From: Kitasatospora xanthocidica
Lineage (GTDB): Bacteria; Actinomycetota; Actinomycetes; Streptomycetales; Streptomycetaceae
Length of the DNA stretch: 64,000 nucleotides
Reading direction: 5' to 3'
Assembly: GCF_014656195.1 (NCBI RefSeq)
Contig: NZ_BNBY01000004.1
Coordinates: 124,001 to 188,000 of the forward strand
The notes below the pieces were generated by a model. It had not been told where the DNA came from, did no database searches, and was given only the letters and a program-made list of their open reading frames with translations. This document shows, piece by piece, positions 24,440-33,659 of this stretch (positions are counted from its first letter, which is position 1; the number at the start of each line of letters is the position of its first letter). A program made the position numbers and the translations under genes.

Positions 24440-24967
24440 GCTCGTGTGCCTCCTGGGCATGGTTCACCGCAGCCCTTGGGGGACGGGACGCTGGGCGACG
24501 GCAGGACCGGCCGGGCGTACACGGGATGCACGCCCTTGCCGGTCGGCAGGTAAGTAGGTTCGGGCATCATCTTACGAGTACTTGCTTGCCGCCCGGCAAG
24601 GAGCCCCCGTATTCCAACCCCCGGTACAGGACCGCCCCGAAACGGCCCCGGCCCAGTTTCCCCCGAACGCACCCCGCTTGACCTCGTGCTCCGGGTGGAG
24701 TCATCTCCCCCTCAGGGTGGAGTCGCGTCCCCTACCCCCTAGGTGGAGTTCTCGGGGTCGAGGGGTAGGGAAAACCCCACCCCGCCCCCGAGGGAAGCCC
24801 CAGGGACGGGTCACCCGCCAGCCGGATTACCGCCCAACCCCCTTCTCCCTAATGTCTGTTGGGACGCCGGGACCGCAGCCGGCGCGCAGCGGAGGCGGCC
24901 TCCGCGACCACCGCCGCCACCGCTCCCGTCCGGCGACGAACGCCGTACTCCCAGGGGGGAAGCACCC
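24440..24967. promoter_or_regulatory. Operator-rich 528-base gap between divergent MMPL genes
   Basis: No gene is seen in this gap. It holds a perfect palindrome CTTGCCG-CC-CGGCAAG at 24585-24600. Three direct copies of a GGGTGGAGTC-like box lie at 24693-24702, 24715-24724 and 24741-24750 (22 and 26 bases apart). A CCCTACCCC/GGGGTAGGG inverted pair flanks the last box. These features fit regulated divergent promoters. No regulator gene lies next to either transporter, so the factor must be encoded elsewhere. Confidence 0.6.
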
Positions 24968-27265
24968 GTGAAGCCCGTACAGGCCAGACCCGCGAAACCC
25001 GGACTCGGCATGGCCGCCGCGATGGGCGCCTGGAGCGCCCGGAACCGGAAGACCGCCGTCTTCGGCTGGCTGCTCTTCGTCGTGCTGGCCACCGTGCTCG
25101 GCGGCGCGCACGGCAGCACCAAGGTGACCGAGGCCGAGTCGATGCCCGGGCAGGTCGCCCGGGCCGCGCGGATCCTCGACGACGCCGGGCTGAAGAGCCC
25201 GGCGAGCGAGACCGTCCTGGTCCAGAGCCCCACCCGCAGCGCCGACGACCCCGAGTTCCGCACCGCCGTCGGCCAGGTGACCGCCGCCGTGAACGGCACC
25301 GGCAAGGCCGCCGAGGTCCGCTCGCCGTACGAGACCAAGGCGGTCTCCCAGGACGGCCACTCGGCGCTCGTGCTGGTGACGCTCAAGGGCGACCAGGACG
25401 AGGCGGTCGAGAACGTCCAGGCCGTGCTGGACGCGGTGGCCGGCGTACAGAGGCAGAACCCCGGACTGACCGTGGTCGAGCTCGGCGACGCCAGCTCCGG
25501 CAAGTGGATCAAGGACCAGTTCAAGAACGACTTCGCCCGCGCCGAGTGGACGGCCGTGCCGCTCGCCCTCGGCATCCTGCTGGTCGCCTTCGGCGCGCTG
25601 GTCGCCGCCGTCCTGCCGGTGGTGCTCGCGCTCACCGCCTTCATCGCGGCCGGCGGGCTGGTCGCGCTCACCAGCGGCCTGCTGCACACCAGCGACGACG
25701 CCAGCTCGGTGATGCTGCTGGTCGGCCTCGCCGTCGGCGTCGACTACTGCCTCTTCTACCTGCGGCGCGAGCGCGAGGAGCGGGCCGCCGGGCGCGACGC
25801 GCGGACCGCGCTGGCCGTCGCCGCCGCCACCAGCGGCCGGGCGGTGCTGGTCTCCGGCGTCACCGTGGTGGTCGCCATGGCCGGCATGTTCCTCACCGGG
25901 ATCGCCGACTTCCGGGCGATGGCCTTCGCCACCATCCTGGTCGTGATCACCGCCGTACTCGGCTCGCTCACCGTGCTGCCCGCGCTGCTGTCCATGCTCG
26001 GCGACCGGGTCGACAAGGGCCGGCTGCCCCTGCTCGGCAAGCTCCGCCGCCCGGACGTCGCCCAGACCGGGGGACGCTTCTGGAACGCGGTGCTGACCCC
26101 GGTGCTGCGCCGCCCGCTGGCCGCCACCCTGCTCGCCGGGGCGTTCCTGCTGGCCCTGGCCACGCCGCTGCTCACCATGCACACCGCCAACCTCACCTTC
26201 CGGCAGCAGCTGCCCGCGGGCAACGCGCTGGTCGCCGCCTCGCAGAAGATCGAGGCCGCCTTCCCCGGCAGCCCCGCCCCGGCCACCGTCGTCATCAAGG
26301 CCGCCGACATCGACTCCCCCGCGATGACCGCCGCGATCGCCGACCTCAAGGCCAGGGCGCTGGCCAGCGGCCGGATGCACGGCCCGGTGGAGGTCGCCGT
26401 GCACGCCGACAAGAACATCGCCACCGTCGACATCCCGCTCAACGGCACCGGCAACGACGCCACCAGCAACGACGCGCTGAAGACCCTCCGCGAGGACCTG
26501 GTGCCCGCCACCGTCCTCAAGGTGCCCGGCACCGAGGCCCCGGTCACCGGGCGCACCGCCGGGTCGTACGACTTCAACGCCCAGATGACCGGCTCGATGC
26601 CGCTGGTGCTCGGCTTCGTGGTGCTCTTCGCCTTCCTGCTGATGCTCACCTCCTTCCGCTCGCTGGCCGTGGCCGGCACCGCCGTGGCGCTCAACCTGCT
26701 CTCGGTGGGCGCCGCGTACGGGGTGCTGACGCTGGTCTTCCAGCACGGCGTGGGCGCCTCACTGCTGGGCACCGCCGGGGTCGGCGCGGTGGAGTCCTGG
26801 GTGCCGCTGTTCCTCTTCGTGATCCTCTTCGGGCTCTCGATGGACTACCACGTCTTCGTGGTCTCCCGGATCAAGGAGGGCCGCGACCGCGGGCTGCCGA
26901 CCCGGGCCGCGATCGCCCACGGCATCCGCTCCACGGCCGGGGTCGTCACCAGCGCCGCGGTGATCATGGTGGCGGTGTTCGCGGTCTTCGGCACCCTGTC
27001 CATGCAGGCGATGAAGCAGATGGGCGTCGGCCTGGCGGTCGCCGTACTGATCGACGCCACGGTGATCCGCGCGGTGCTGCTGCCCTCGGTGATGACCCTG
27101 CTCGGCGAGCGCAACTGGTACCTGCCGCGCTGGCTGGGCTGGCTGCCGGACCTCTCGCACGGCGAGTCCGTGCCGCCGCTCGGCGCCGCGAGCACCCTGC
27201 CGGGGCAGCCCGGCACCCCCGCCCCCGCGCCGGAGGGGGCGCGGCACCGCAGGATCGAGGTCTGA
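24968..27265 (+). CDS. MMPL/RND-family membrane transporter, copy 2
   Basis: Protein of 765 residues with the same layout as copy 1: an N-terminal helix (about 30-48), an outer domain, and two helix bundles with the motifs GLAVGVDYCLFYLRREREE and FGLSMDYHVFVVSRIKEG, which carry the conserved Asp-Tyr pair. It belongs to a different MMPL subgroup from its divergent neighbour, judged by the motif wording (GVDYCLF against GTDYFLF). It likely exports a hydrophobic metabolite or lipid. GTG 24968 follows AGGGGGGAAG. A clear terminator follows at 27289-27319. Confidence 0.9.
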   Translation: MKPVQARPAKPGLGMAAAMGAWSARNRKTAVFGWLLFVVLATVLGGAHGSTKVTEAESMPGQVARAARILDDAGLKSPASETVLVQSPTRSADDPEFRTAVGQVTAAVNGTGKAAEVRSPYETKAVSQDGHSALVLVTLKGDQDEAVENVQAVLDAVAGVQRQNPGLTVVELGDASSGKWIKDQFKNDFARAEWTAVPLALGILLVAFGALVAAVLPVVLALTAFIAAGGLVALTSGLLHTSDDASSVMLLVGLAVGVDYCLFYLRREREERAAGRDARTALAVAAATSGRAVLVSGVTVVVAMAGMFLTGIADFRAMAFATILVVITAVLGSLTVLPALLSMLGDRVDKGRLPLLGKLRRPDVAQTGGRFWNAVLTPVLRRPLAATLLAGAFLLALATPLLTMHTANLTFRQQLPAGNALVAASQKIEAAFPGSPAPATVVIKAADIDSPAMTAAIADLKARALASGRMHGPVEVAVHADKNIATVDIPLNGTGNDATSNDALKTLREDLVPATVLKVPGTEAPVTGRTAGSYDFNAQMTGSMPLVLGFVVLFAFLLMLTSFRSLAVAGTAVALNLLSVGAAYGVLTLVFQHGVGASLLGTAGVGAVESWVPLFLFVILFGLSMDYHVFVVSRIKEGRDRGLPTRAAIAHGIRSTAGVVTSAAVIMVAVFAVFGTLSMQAMKQMGVGLAVAVLIDATVIRAVLLPSVMTLLGERNWYLPRWLGWLPDLSHGESVPPLGAASTLPGQPGTPAPAPEGARHRRIEV

Positions 27266-27288
27266 CCCGACCGCGGTGACGCGAACCA

Positions 27289-27319
27289 CGCCGGGCCCCG
27301 CAGCGAGCGGGGCCCGGCG
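27289..27319. terminator. Terminator after MMPL copy 2
   Basis: CGCCGGGCCCCGC (27289-27301) and GCGGGGCCCGGCG (27307-27319) form a perfect 13-bp stem with a 5-base loop. Confidence 0.88.
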
Positions 27320-27383
27320 TCCGTGCGTCATGATGATCACCGCCCGGGCCCCCGGGTGGACACCGCCGGAACGGAGCCCAGTC

Positions 27384-28277
27384 ATGACCCCCTTCGACGA
27401 GGGCCGCGCCCGGCTGCTGCTCGCCCTGGCCTGCGCGAGCGCCGGACTCCCGGCCCCCGGCGACGCCCGGCTGCTCGCGCTCGGCGAGAACGCCGTCTTC
27501 GACCTCGGCGACCCGGCCGTGGTCGCCAAGGTCGGCCGCGCCCCCGAGCTCTCCGACCGGGCGCACCGCGAACTGACCGTCGCCCACTGGCTGGCCGGAC
27601 AGGACGTCCCGGTGGTGCGCCCATACGACGCGGTGGCGCCCGAGCCGCGGCTCGCCGACGGGCACCCGGTCACCTTCTGGCACCGGCTCGCGCCCGCCGT
27701 CCGCCCCGCCCGGCCGGTCGACCTCGCCCCGCTGCTGCGCACCCTGCACCGGCTGCCGGTGCCGCCCGTGCCGCTCGGCCGGCGCGACCTGCTGGCCCCG
27801 GTCGAGCGCTGGCTGGCCTCCGCCGACGGGCACGTCGACCCCGCGGACGTCGCCTTCCTGCGCGACCGCCGGGACGCCTTCGAGGCCGCCCTGCCCGGCC
27901 TCGCCCCGCGGCTGGACCCCGGCGTGATCCACGGCGACGCGCTGCCGCGCAACGTCCACGTCGGCCCGGACGGGCCGGTCCTGCTCGACCTCGAATTCGT
28001 CGCGGACGACCTGCGCGAGCACGACCTGGTGGTCCTCGCCCTCGCCCAGGACCGCTACGGCGTGCCCGGCGAGGAGTACGAGGCGTTCACCGAGGCGTAC
28101 GGCTGGGACGTGCGCGAGTGGCCCGGGTTCACCGTGCTGCGCGGGGCCCGGGAGACCGCCAGCGCCTCCTGGGTGGCGCAGCAGGCGGCGAGCAACCCGG
28201 CCGCGCTCGCGGAGTTCCGGCGGCGGGTCGACTCCCTGCGGGACGGGGCCACCGAGGTGCGCTGGTACCCGTTCTGA
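27384..28277 (+). CDS. Aminoglycoside-phosphotransferase-family kinase
   Basis: Protein of 297 residues of the APH/choline-kinase fold. The catalytic loop HGDALPRNVHV (HxDxxxxN, about 193-201) and the following DLEF metal-binding strand (about 213) are intact. An N-terminal GENAVFDLGDPAVVAKV strand fits the nucleotide-binding lobe. Actinobacterial members phosphorylate antibiotics, sugars or small metabolites; nothing here identifies the substrate. ATG 27384 follows GGAG. No operon partner is evident. Confidence 0.78.
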   Translation: MTPFDEGRARLLLALACASAGLPAPGDARLLALGENAVFDLGDPAVVAKVGRAPELSDRAHRELTVAHWLAGQDVPVVRPYDAVAPEPRLADGHPVTFWHRLAPAVRPARPVDLAPLLRTLHRLPVPPVPLGRRDLLAPVERWLASADGHVDPADVAFLRDRRDAFEAALPGLAPRLDPGVIHGDALPRNVHVGPDGPVLLDLEFVADDLREHDLVVLALAQDRYGVPGEEYEAFTEAYGWDVREWPGFTVLRGARETASASWVAQQAASNPAALAEFRRRVDSLRDGATEVRWYPF

Positions 28278-28472
28278 CGGCGGGCCCGTACCTGTTCCGG
28301 CGCGCGGGCGCCTCCCGGGGCGGGTGTGAGAAGTCTCCCGGGCGGGAGCGTTCCGGCCCGCAACCGGGGCACGTACGGTGGGCGTCCTATCGGACAGTCA
28401 TCCCGCCCGAGAGACCCCGAGAGCCCCGCCCCGAGAGATCGGCACCGCCCGCGCACCTCAGGAGCCGCCGCC

Positions 28473-29483
28473 ATGCACCGGACCTCCCGCCGCCCCTCCA
28501 CCCCGCCCACGTCCCGCTCCCGGCGCCGGCTGATCGCGGGCTGCGTCGCGGTGGCCGCCGTCCTGGGACTGACCGCGTGCGGGACCGCCAGCGGCGCCCT
28601 CCAGCCGCCGAGCACCGCGGCGCAGCCGAGCGGCGCCACGCAGCCGAGCGGCACCGCGGCCACCACCATCGCCCCGGCCCCCGGCTCCGACGGGATCCCG
28701 CCGGCCACCGGCTCCGCGCCCGCCACCACCCCGGCCACGCCGTCCGCCCCGGCCGCCCCCGTGAAGCCGCGCACGCCCTCGCCGACGGGCACCCCCTCGC
28801 CGGAGAACGCCCCCTCCGCCCCCGCGTCGCCGACCGCCCCGGCCGCGTCCTCCTCGCCCGCCCCGCCGCCCGCGCACCCCGGGGCCGGCCCGGTGATCGG
28901 CTCCACCGCCTCCGGCGGCCGGACCGTCGCGCTCACCTTCGACGACGGCCCCGGCCCCGCGACCGGCCAGATCCTCGACCTGCTCGCGCAGTACCACGCC
29001 AAGGCGACCTTCTGCCAGATCGGCCAGAACGCCGCCGCCAACCCGGCCCTGGTCAAGCGCGTCCTGGCCGCCGGGCACCGGCTCTGCGACCACAGCGTCC
29101 ACCACCCCCAGCCGTTCGCGAAGCTCCCGCACGACAAGGCCGTGTACGAGATCACCGCGGCCCGGGACATGATCGTCCAGGCCGGCGGCCCGGGCACCGA
29201 GGTCCACTGGTTCCGCGCCCCCGGCGGCGGCTTCAACGCCGACAACGAGCAGATCACCGCGGGCCTCGGGATGGCCTCGCTCGGCTGGTCCGTCGACCCT
29301 CGCGACTGGTCCCGCCCCGGCGTGCCGGCCATCGTCTCCACCGTGCAGAAGCAGCTCAAGCCGGGCGGCGTGATCCTCCTGCACGACGGCGGCGGCGACC
29401 GCGGCCAGACCGTGGCCGCGCTCAAGCAGCTGCTGCCCTGGCTGGTCGCCCAGGGGTACGCCTTCGACTTCCCGGCGGCCTGA
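28473..29483 (+). CDS. Polysaccharide deacetylase lipoprotein (NodB domain)
   Basis: Protein of 336 residues. The signal sequence ends in a lipobox LTAC (Cys about residue 36), so it is lipid-anchored. A ~110-residue Pro/Ala/Thr/Ser-rich linker precedes a NodB deacetylase domain (about 150-336). The motifs are complete: motif 1 TFDDGPGP, motif 2 DHSVHHP (metal His), motif 3 RAPGGGFN, motif 4 DPRDW and motif 5 ILLHDGGG. It should remove N-acetyl groups from peptidoglycan, chitin or a related polymer at the cell surface. AGGAG lies 8 bases before ATG 28473. Confidence 0.88.
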   Translation: MHRTSRRPSTPPTSRSRRRLIAGCVAVAAVLGLTACGTASGALQPPSTAAQPSGATQPSGTAATTIAPAPGSDGIPPATGSAPATTPATPSAPAAPVKPRTPSPTGTPSPENAPSAPASPTAPAASSSPAPPPAHPGAGPVIGSTASGGRTVALTFDDGPGPATGQILDLLAQYHAKATFCQIGQNAAANPALVKRVLAAGHRLCDHSVHHPQPFAKLPHDKAVYEITAARDMIVQAGGPGTEVHWFRAPGGGFNADNEQITAGLGMASLGWSVDPRDWSRPGVPAIVSTVQKQLKPGGVILLHDGGGDRGQTVAALKQLLPWLVAQGYAFDFPAA

Positions 29484-29544
29484 AGCCCGTCTCCTGAAAG
29501 GCCGGCCCTCCCCGACGGCCGGGGCCGACCGTAGGGTGGCCCGC

Positions 29545-30504
29545 ATGACCGGCCCCACCACCACCGAACTCGTCGCCGCCGTACCGGGACTGGCCCCGTA
29601 CCTGCGGCCCGCCACCCTGCTCCACCCGTACGCCGCGACACCCGACCCGCGGGCGAGCCGGATCGGCGGCCCCGCGCTGTGGCCGGCCGGCGCGCCCTGG
29701 CCGCGGTGCACCGCCGAGCACCTGGCCGACGAGTACCGGGACGTCTCCGCCGCCGACCGCGCGATCTGGGAGGCCATCGCCCGGGCGGAGCGCGAACGGG
29801 CCCGGAGCAACGGCGGCGTGCACGTCGTCACCCCCGACGAGGCCGCCGAGCAGCGCCGGATCATGGACGGTGCCGACAGCATCGACCTGATCGCGTGGCA
29901 CACCCACCGGAAGGTCGCCGAGCGGCCCGCCGCCGACACCGCCCTGGTGCCGCTCGCGCACGTCCGCGCCGAGGACGCCCCGCACCTGCCCTGGCCGGAG
30001 GACGCCGACCGGCTCCAGGTGCTCTGGTGCCCCAACGACCACCGGGAGCTCCCGAACACCCGCTACTACTACGGCCCGAACGTCGAACTCCACTGGCAGC
30101 GCGCCGCCGACCTCGCCCCGGTCACGCCCCCGGCGCCCCGGCGCAGCGAGGACGGATACCTGCCCACGCCGTGCGCGCTGCGCCCCGAGCAGATCCTGGA
30201 CCTGCCCGACCAGGACGAGCTGCCGGAAGAACTCCACGAGGCCGCCGAGGAGTTCGCCCAGCGGTACGGCCTGGAGTACCACCGCGCGCTGTCCTGCGCC
30301 GAGGGCTGGAAGCTCGGCGGCTGGCCGTCCTGGCACTCCACCGACCTGGTGCCGGTCGACTGCGGCTGCGGCGCCCGGATGGTCCACCTGCTGACCGTGG
30401 ACAGCGGCCTCGCCCCGGACGTGTCCGTGGGACGCTTCGGCGAACTGCGCGTCTTCGTCTGCCCGACGGACCTCGCGCACCCGGTGGGCCTGGACCTGCA
30501 GTAG
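29545..30504 (+). CDS. Uncharacterised cytoplasmic protein, DUF1963-like
   Basis: Protein of 319 residues without signal peptide or membrane segment. It starts VPGLAPYLRPATLLHPYAA, contains ASRIGGPALWPAGAPWPRC, a LVPLAHVRAEDAPHLPWPE segment, a LQVLWCPNDHRE strand, and a C-terminal TDLVPVDCGCGARMVHLLTV region with a CGCG pair. The IGG-PxLW opening and the DRLQVLWCP strand recall DUF1963/YwqG-type proteins, but I am not certain. ATG 29545 is chosen; a GTG lies 9 bases earlier. Neighbours are unrelated. Confidence 0.5.
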   Translation: MTGPTTTELVAAVPGLAPYLRPATLLHPYAATPDPRASRIGGPALWPAGAPWPRCTAEHLADEYRDVSAADRAIWEAIARAERERARSNGGVHVVTPDEAAEQRRIMDGADSIDLIAWHTHRKVAERPAADTALVPLAHVRAEDAPHLPWPEDADRLQVLWCPNDHRELPNTRYYYGPNVELHWQRAADLAPVTPPAPRRSEDGYLPTPCALRPEQILDLPDQDELPEELHEAAEEFAQRYGLEYHRALSCAEGWKLGGWPSWHSTDLVPVDCGCGARMVHLLTVDSGLAPDVSVGRFGELRVFVCPTDLAHPVGLDLQ

Positions 30505-30555
30505 CGCCGGCCCGGCCGGGCCGGGGCCCGCCCGCCCGACTAGCGGGCGGGCCGA

Positions 30556-31257
30556 CTAGCGGGCGGGCCAGCGCGGGTCGACCACCGCCTGCGGGTCCTT
30601 ACCGCGGCGCAGCCAGGCCTGCAGGCCCTCCGCCCAGTCCCGGTACCAGTCGATCTGCCGCCGGTGCAGCTCGCCCGGCGCCACCTCCCCCACCTCGGCC
30701 GGGTAGCGCCCGGCCAGGGCGACGGCGACCCGGACGGCGGCCAGCGCGTCACTGCCCGCCTCGTGCGCGTCCGTCAGCTCCACCCCGTACACCTCGCAGA
30801 CCCGCTGCAGGGTGCGCGAGCCCTTGCGGTACTTGTCCACGGCCCGGTCGATCACCAGCGCGTCCAGCACCGGCCCGACCGGCCCGCCCAGGCGCTCGGC
30901 GAGCGTCGCCAGCCCGTACCGGCGCAGCTCGGCGTCGAGCAGCGACAGGTCGAACGGCGCGTTGAACGCCACCACCGGCCGCCCGGCGGCGATCCGCTCG
31001 CACAGCCCGGCGGCTATCTCCTCCACGGCCTCCGCGGCCGGCCGGCCCTTGCCCCGCGCGACCTCGTCCCCGATCCCGTGGATCGCCTCCGCCTCGGCGG
31101 GTATCGGCACTCCGGGGTCGAGCAGCCAGTGCGCGGCCCCCACCCGGGCGGCCCCGACCGTGTCCACGAGCGCGGCCGTGACGATGCGGTCCACGGCCGG
31201 GTCGGTGCCCGTGGTCTCCAGGTCGAAGCCGACCAGTGGCTGCTGCCACCAGCTCAT
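30556..31257 (-). CDS. DEDDh-type 3'-5' exonuclease (DnaQ-like)
   Basis: Protein of 233 residues. The exonuclease motifs are ExoI FDLETTG (about 10-16), ExoII VAFNAPFDLSLLD (about 97) and ExoIII with the His-Asp pair in DAHEAGSDALAAV (about 175). It resembles stand-alone proofreading-like 3'-5' exonucleases rather than a polymerase subunit. The 51-base gap to the convergent gene contains two copies of a GACTAGCGGGCGGGCC-like unit. Confidence 0.88.
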   Translation of the reverse strand: MSWWQQPLVGFDLETTGTDPAVDRIVTAALVDTVGAARVGAAHWLLDPGVPIPAEAEAIHGIGDEVARGKGRPAAEAVEEIAAGLCERIAAGRPVVAFNAPFDLSLLDAELRRYGLATLAERLGGPVGPVLDALVIDRAVDKYRKGSRTLQRVCEVYGVELTDAHEAGSDALAAVRVAVALAGRYPAEVGEVAPGELHRRQIDWYRDWAEGLQAWLRRGKDPQAVVDPRWPAR

Positions 31258-31356
31258 CAGGTGTGTCCTTCCGTCCTACGGCTCGAAACAGCCCCTATCA
31301 TCACCCGCCCCACCGACAACCCGGTCCGCGGGCCCACCGCACCCCGGTCGGGAGGC

Positions 31357-31387
31357 GGTCGCGGAACGGTCGCGGAACGGTCGCGGG
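31357..31387. repeat. 11-base tandem repeat
   Basis: GGTCGCGGAAC occurs twice in tandem (31357-31367 and 31368-31378), then partly a third time, between the exonuclease and GNAT genes. No further structure is evident. Confidence 0.75.
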
Positions 31388-31395
31388 CGGTCCGG

Positions 31396-31878
31396 CTACG
31401 GCACGGGCCGGGGCGCCGGGCGGGACAGGTGGACGTCGATCTGGTCCTGCTGGGTGACGGTGAATCCGTGCCGCTCGTACAGCCGTTGGGCGGCGCTGCC
31501 GCGCAGGACGACGAGGTGCACCGGCTCCCCGGCGGCGTCGGCCTCGGCGAGGAGGTGGCGCAGCACGTCGGTGCCGAGGCCGCGGCCCTGGAGGTGCGGG
31601 GCGAGGTAGAACATCTCCAGGTGGCGCCCGCCGTGCCCGTCGGGGCGGACCGTGACGGAGCCCGCGAAGGCTCCTTCGACCAGCAGCAGGGAGGTCCACC
31701 TGGTGGAGAAGGCGTCCGCGACCCGCCGGCGGGAGCGGTCCGGGTGCCAGCGGCCGAGGCGTTCCAGGTCGGCGCGCATGACCTGGTCCTTGAGGTCGGT
31801 GACGCGTTCGAGGTCCTCGGGCGCGGCGGGTTCCAGGGTCCAGGCGGGAAGGGCAGGAAGGGCGGGAAGACTGTTCAC
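31396..31878 (-). CDS. GNAT-family N-acetyltransferase
   Basis: Protein of 160 residues. The acetyl-CoA loop is LQGRGLGTDVLRHLL (about 94-108), preceded by LEMFYLAPH and followed by the typical SAAQRLYERHGF helix. GTG 31878 is the start used. The substrate cannot be inferred; neighbours are unrelated. Confidence 0.82.
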   Translation of the reverse strand: MNSLPALPALPAWTLEPAAPEDLERVTDLKDQVMRADLERLGRWHPDRSRRRVADAFSTRWTSLLLVEGAFAGSVTVRPDGHGGRHLEMFYLAPHLQGRGLGTDVLRHLLAEADAAGEPVHLVVLRGSAAQRLYERHGFTVTQQDQIDVHLSRPAPRPVP

Positions 31879-31978
31879 GGCCCGCAGTCTGGCAGCGCCG
31901 TCACCGCCGCGACCAGGCCTTTTCTCAGGATGCGGTCCCCTGGACGGTCCTCAGGACGCAGTCCCCGGGGTACGGCCC

Positions 31979-33253
31979 TCAGGACACCGGCCGGGAGTCC
32001 GCCCAGACCCCTTCGAACTCCTCGCGGTAGACCTCCAGCAGCCCCGGCTCGGTGCCGCCGGGCTGCTGGCCGGCGCCGCCGCGCAGCACCAGCGCCGGGG
32101 ACTCCATGCCGCGGGCGCGGCGCAGGTAGGGCTGGATGACGCCGAGGTCGCGGCCCTGCCGGCGGCCGCCCGCCTGGCCGGTGGTGCGGGGGCCCTCGAC
32201 CAGGTAGGCGGTGAAGCGCGGGGTCTCGTCGAAGACCCTGATCTCGAAGCCGCCCTGGTCGCGCAGCCGGGCCCGGACCCGGCGCACGTGCATGATGTTC
32301 ATCTCGATCGAGCGGGACAACTCGTTCCGCCCGAGGCCGAGTTCGCGTTCGCGGCGGCGCACCGCGCTGCTCGCCGGGTTGAGGAACAGCAGCCGTACCC
32401 GGCAGCCCTCGCCGGCCAGTTTCACCAGGCGCTTGCCGGTGTAGTTCTGGCAGAGCATGCCGAGGCCGATGCCGAGCGCGTCGAGCCGCCGGGCGCCGTC
32501 CAGCAGGTCCTCCACGGGCAGGTCGCGCTGCAGCCGGACCCGGTCGGCGTGCACCGCGACCACGTCCGCGTACCGGCCGGCCACCAGGGACTCGACCACG
32601 TCGGCGGGCACCCCGCCCGCGCCGCCGTCCAGAACGGCCAGCAGCCGGGCGGCGGCCCGCTCGGTCTGGGCGAGGACGGTCTGGGTGAGCACCCGGTTGC
32701 GGGAGACGACGTGCCGGGCCACCTCCAGCTCGTCGAGGGCGAGCTCTATCTCGCGCCGGTCGGCCAGGTACGGCTCGAAGCAGGGCCAGTGCTGGACCAT
32801 CAGTTCGCGCAGCTGGGGCAGGGTGAGGAAGACCAGCGGGTCGTCGTCGGCCGGGTCGAGCAGGTAGCCCTTGCGGCGGCTGACCTCGCGCACCGCGCCG
32901 GCCCGGTGCGCCCATTCCTCGCCGGCCGGCCCGGCGGCGGCGGTGACCCAGTCCTCGCCGTGTGCGGGGGCGTAGATCGGGTGCAGCACCTCGTCCACCA
33001 GGGAGCGCAGCCGCTGCTCGACCAGGTTGAGCCAGACGTAGGCGCGGCCGGAGAGCCGTACCCGCTGGTAGGCGTCCTCCCACTCGGCGGCGGACCAGGC
33101 CAGCGCGGGTATCTCGACCGGGCCGCTCTGGGCGGGCACCAGCGCGCGGCCGGTCAGGGTGGGGCGCATGACCACCGTGGGCGCCTCGCTGCGGGCCGCG
33201 CCCCGGTGGGGGCCGTCGGGACCGGAGCCACGGCCGCCAGCGGGGAACACCAT
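31979..33253 (-). CDS. SAV2148-family HEPN domain protein
   Basis: Protein of 424 residues that I recognise as the streptomycete SAV2148 HEPN family from several conserved stretches: AYVWLNLVEQRLRSLVDEVL, VREVSRRKGYLLDPADDDP, LTLPQLRELMVQHWPCFEPYL, and the C-terminal YREEFEGVWADSRPVS. HEPN domains often act as RNases or nucleotide-binding modules in stress or defence systems; this family's activity is not established and no MNT partner is seen. ATG 33253 has GAGG 6 bases upstream; ATG 33265 is an alternative. It is divergent from glgX. Confidence 0.85.
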   Translation of the reverse strand: MVFPAGGRGSGPDGPHRGAARSEAPTVVMRPTLTGRALVPAQSGPVEIPALAWSAAEWEDAYQRVRLSGRAYVWLNLVEQRLRSLVDEVLHPIYAPAHGEDWVTAAAGPAGEEWAHRAGAVREVSRRKGYLLDPADDDPLVFLTLPQLRELMVQHWPCFEPYLADRREIELALDELEVARHVVSRNRVLTQTVLAQTERAAARLLAVLDGGAGGVPADVVESLVAGRYADVVAVHADRVRLQRDLPVEDLLDGARRLDALGIGLGMLCQNYTGKRLVKLAGEGCRVRLLFLNPASSAVRRRERELGLGRNELSRSIEMNIMHVRRVRARLRDQGGFEIRVFDETPRFTAYLVEGPRTTGQAGGRRQGRDLGVIQPYLRRARGMESPALVLRGGAGQQPGGTEPGLLEVYREEFEGVWADSRPVS

Positions 33254-33551
33254 GCGCCACCTCATCTGCGGCTGACCCCCGCGGACGCGGGGACCGTTGA
33301 CGGGCCGTTGACTAGCACCGGGTCGGCCGGGACGGCCGGACGATCAAGGGTACTGCCCGTCGAGAGCCGACCGCAGCCGGATGGTCGACGGCCGGGCCCC
33401 ACGCCGAAGCCCGCCCGCGCCCGCACCAGCGGCATCACTCTTCACACGAATGCCCGCCGGACACTCGTTCGGACCAACCCGGGCCGGTTCTCCCGGCCGC
33501 CGGGGAAGGGCTCGGGGAGTATGCGGGCTGTGCCGTGCGTCACGGCGCGCG

Positions 33552-33626
33552 TGCCCGGCCGCCCGGCCGGGCAGAAGAGCGTCCGGGTCCGGGCAGACAG
33601 TCGGACCGATTGTCGGACTAACTGTC
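33552..33626. promoter_or_regulatory. Inverted repeats in the HEPN/glgX divergent gap
   Basis: The 406-base gap 33254-33659 holds no gene I can support. TGCCCGGCCG-CC-CGGCCGGGCA (33552-33573) is a perfect palindrome. GACAGT (33596-33601) and ACTGTC (33621-33626) flank two direct GTCGGAC copies, 34-64 bases before glgX. Near the HEPN gene CCGTTGAC is repeated twice around 33293-33311. These are candidate regulatory sites for glgX and the HEPN gene. Confidence 0.4.
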
Positions 33627-33659
33627 AGTTTCCGTCTGCAGTAAGGAAGTTGAGGAGTC

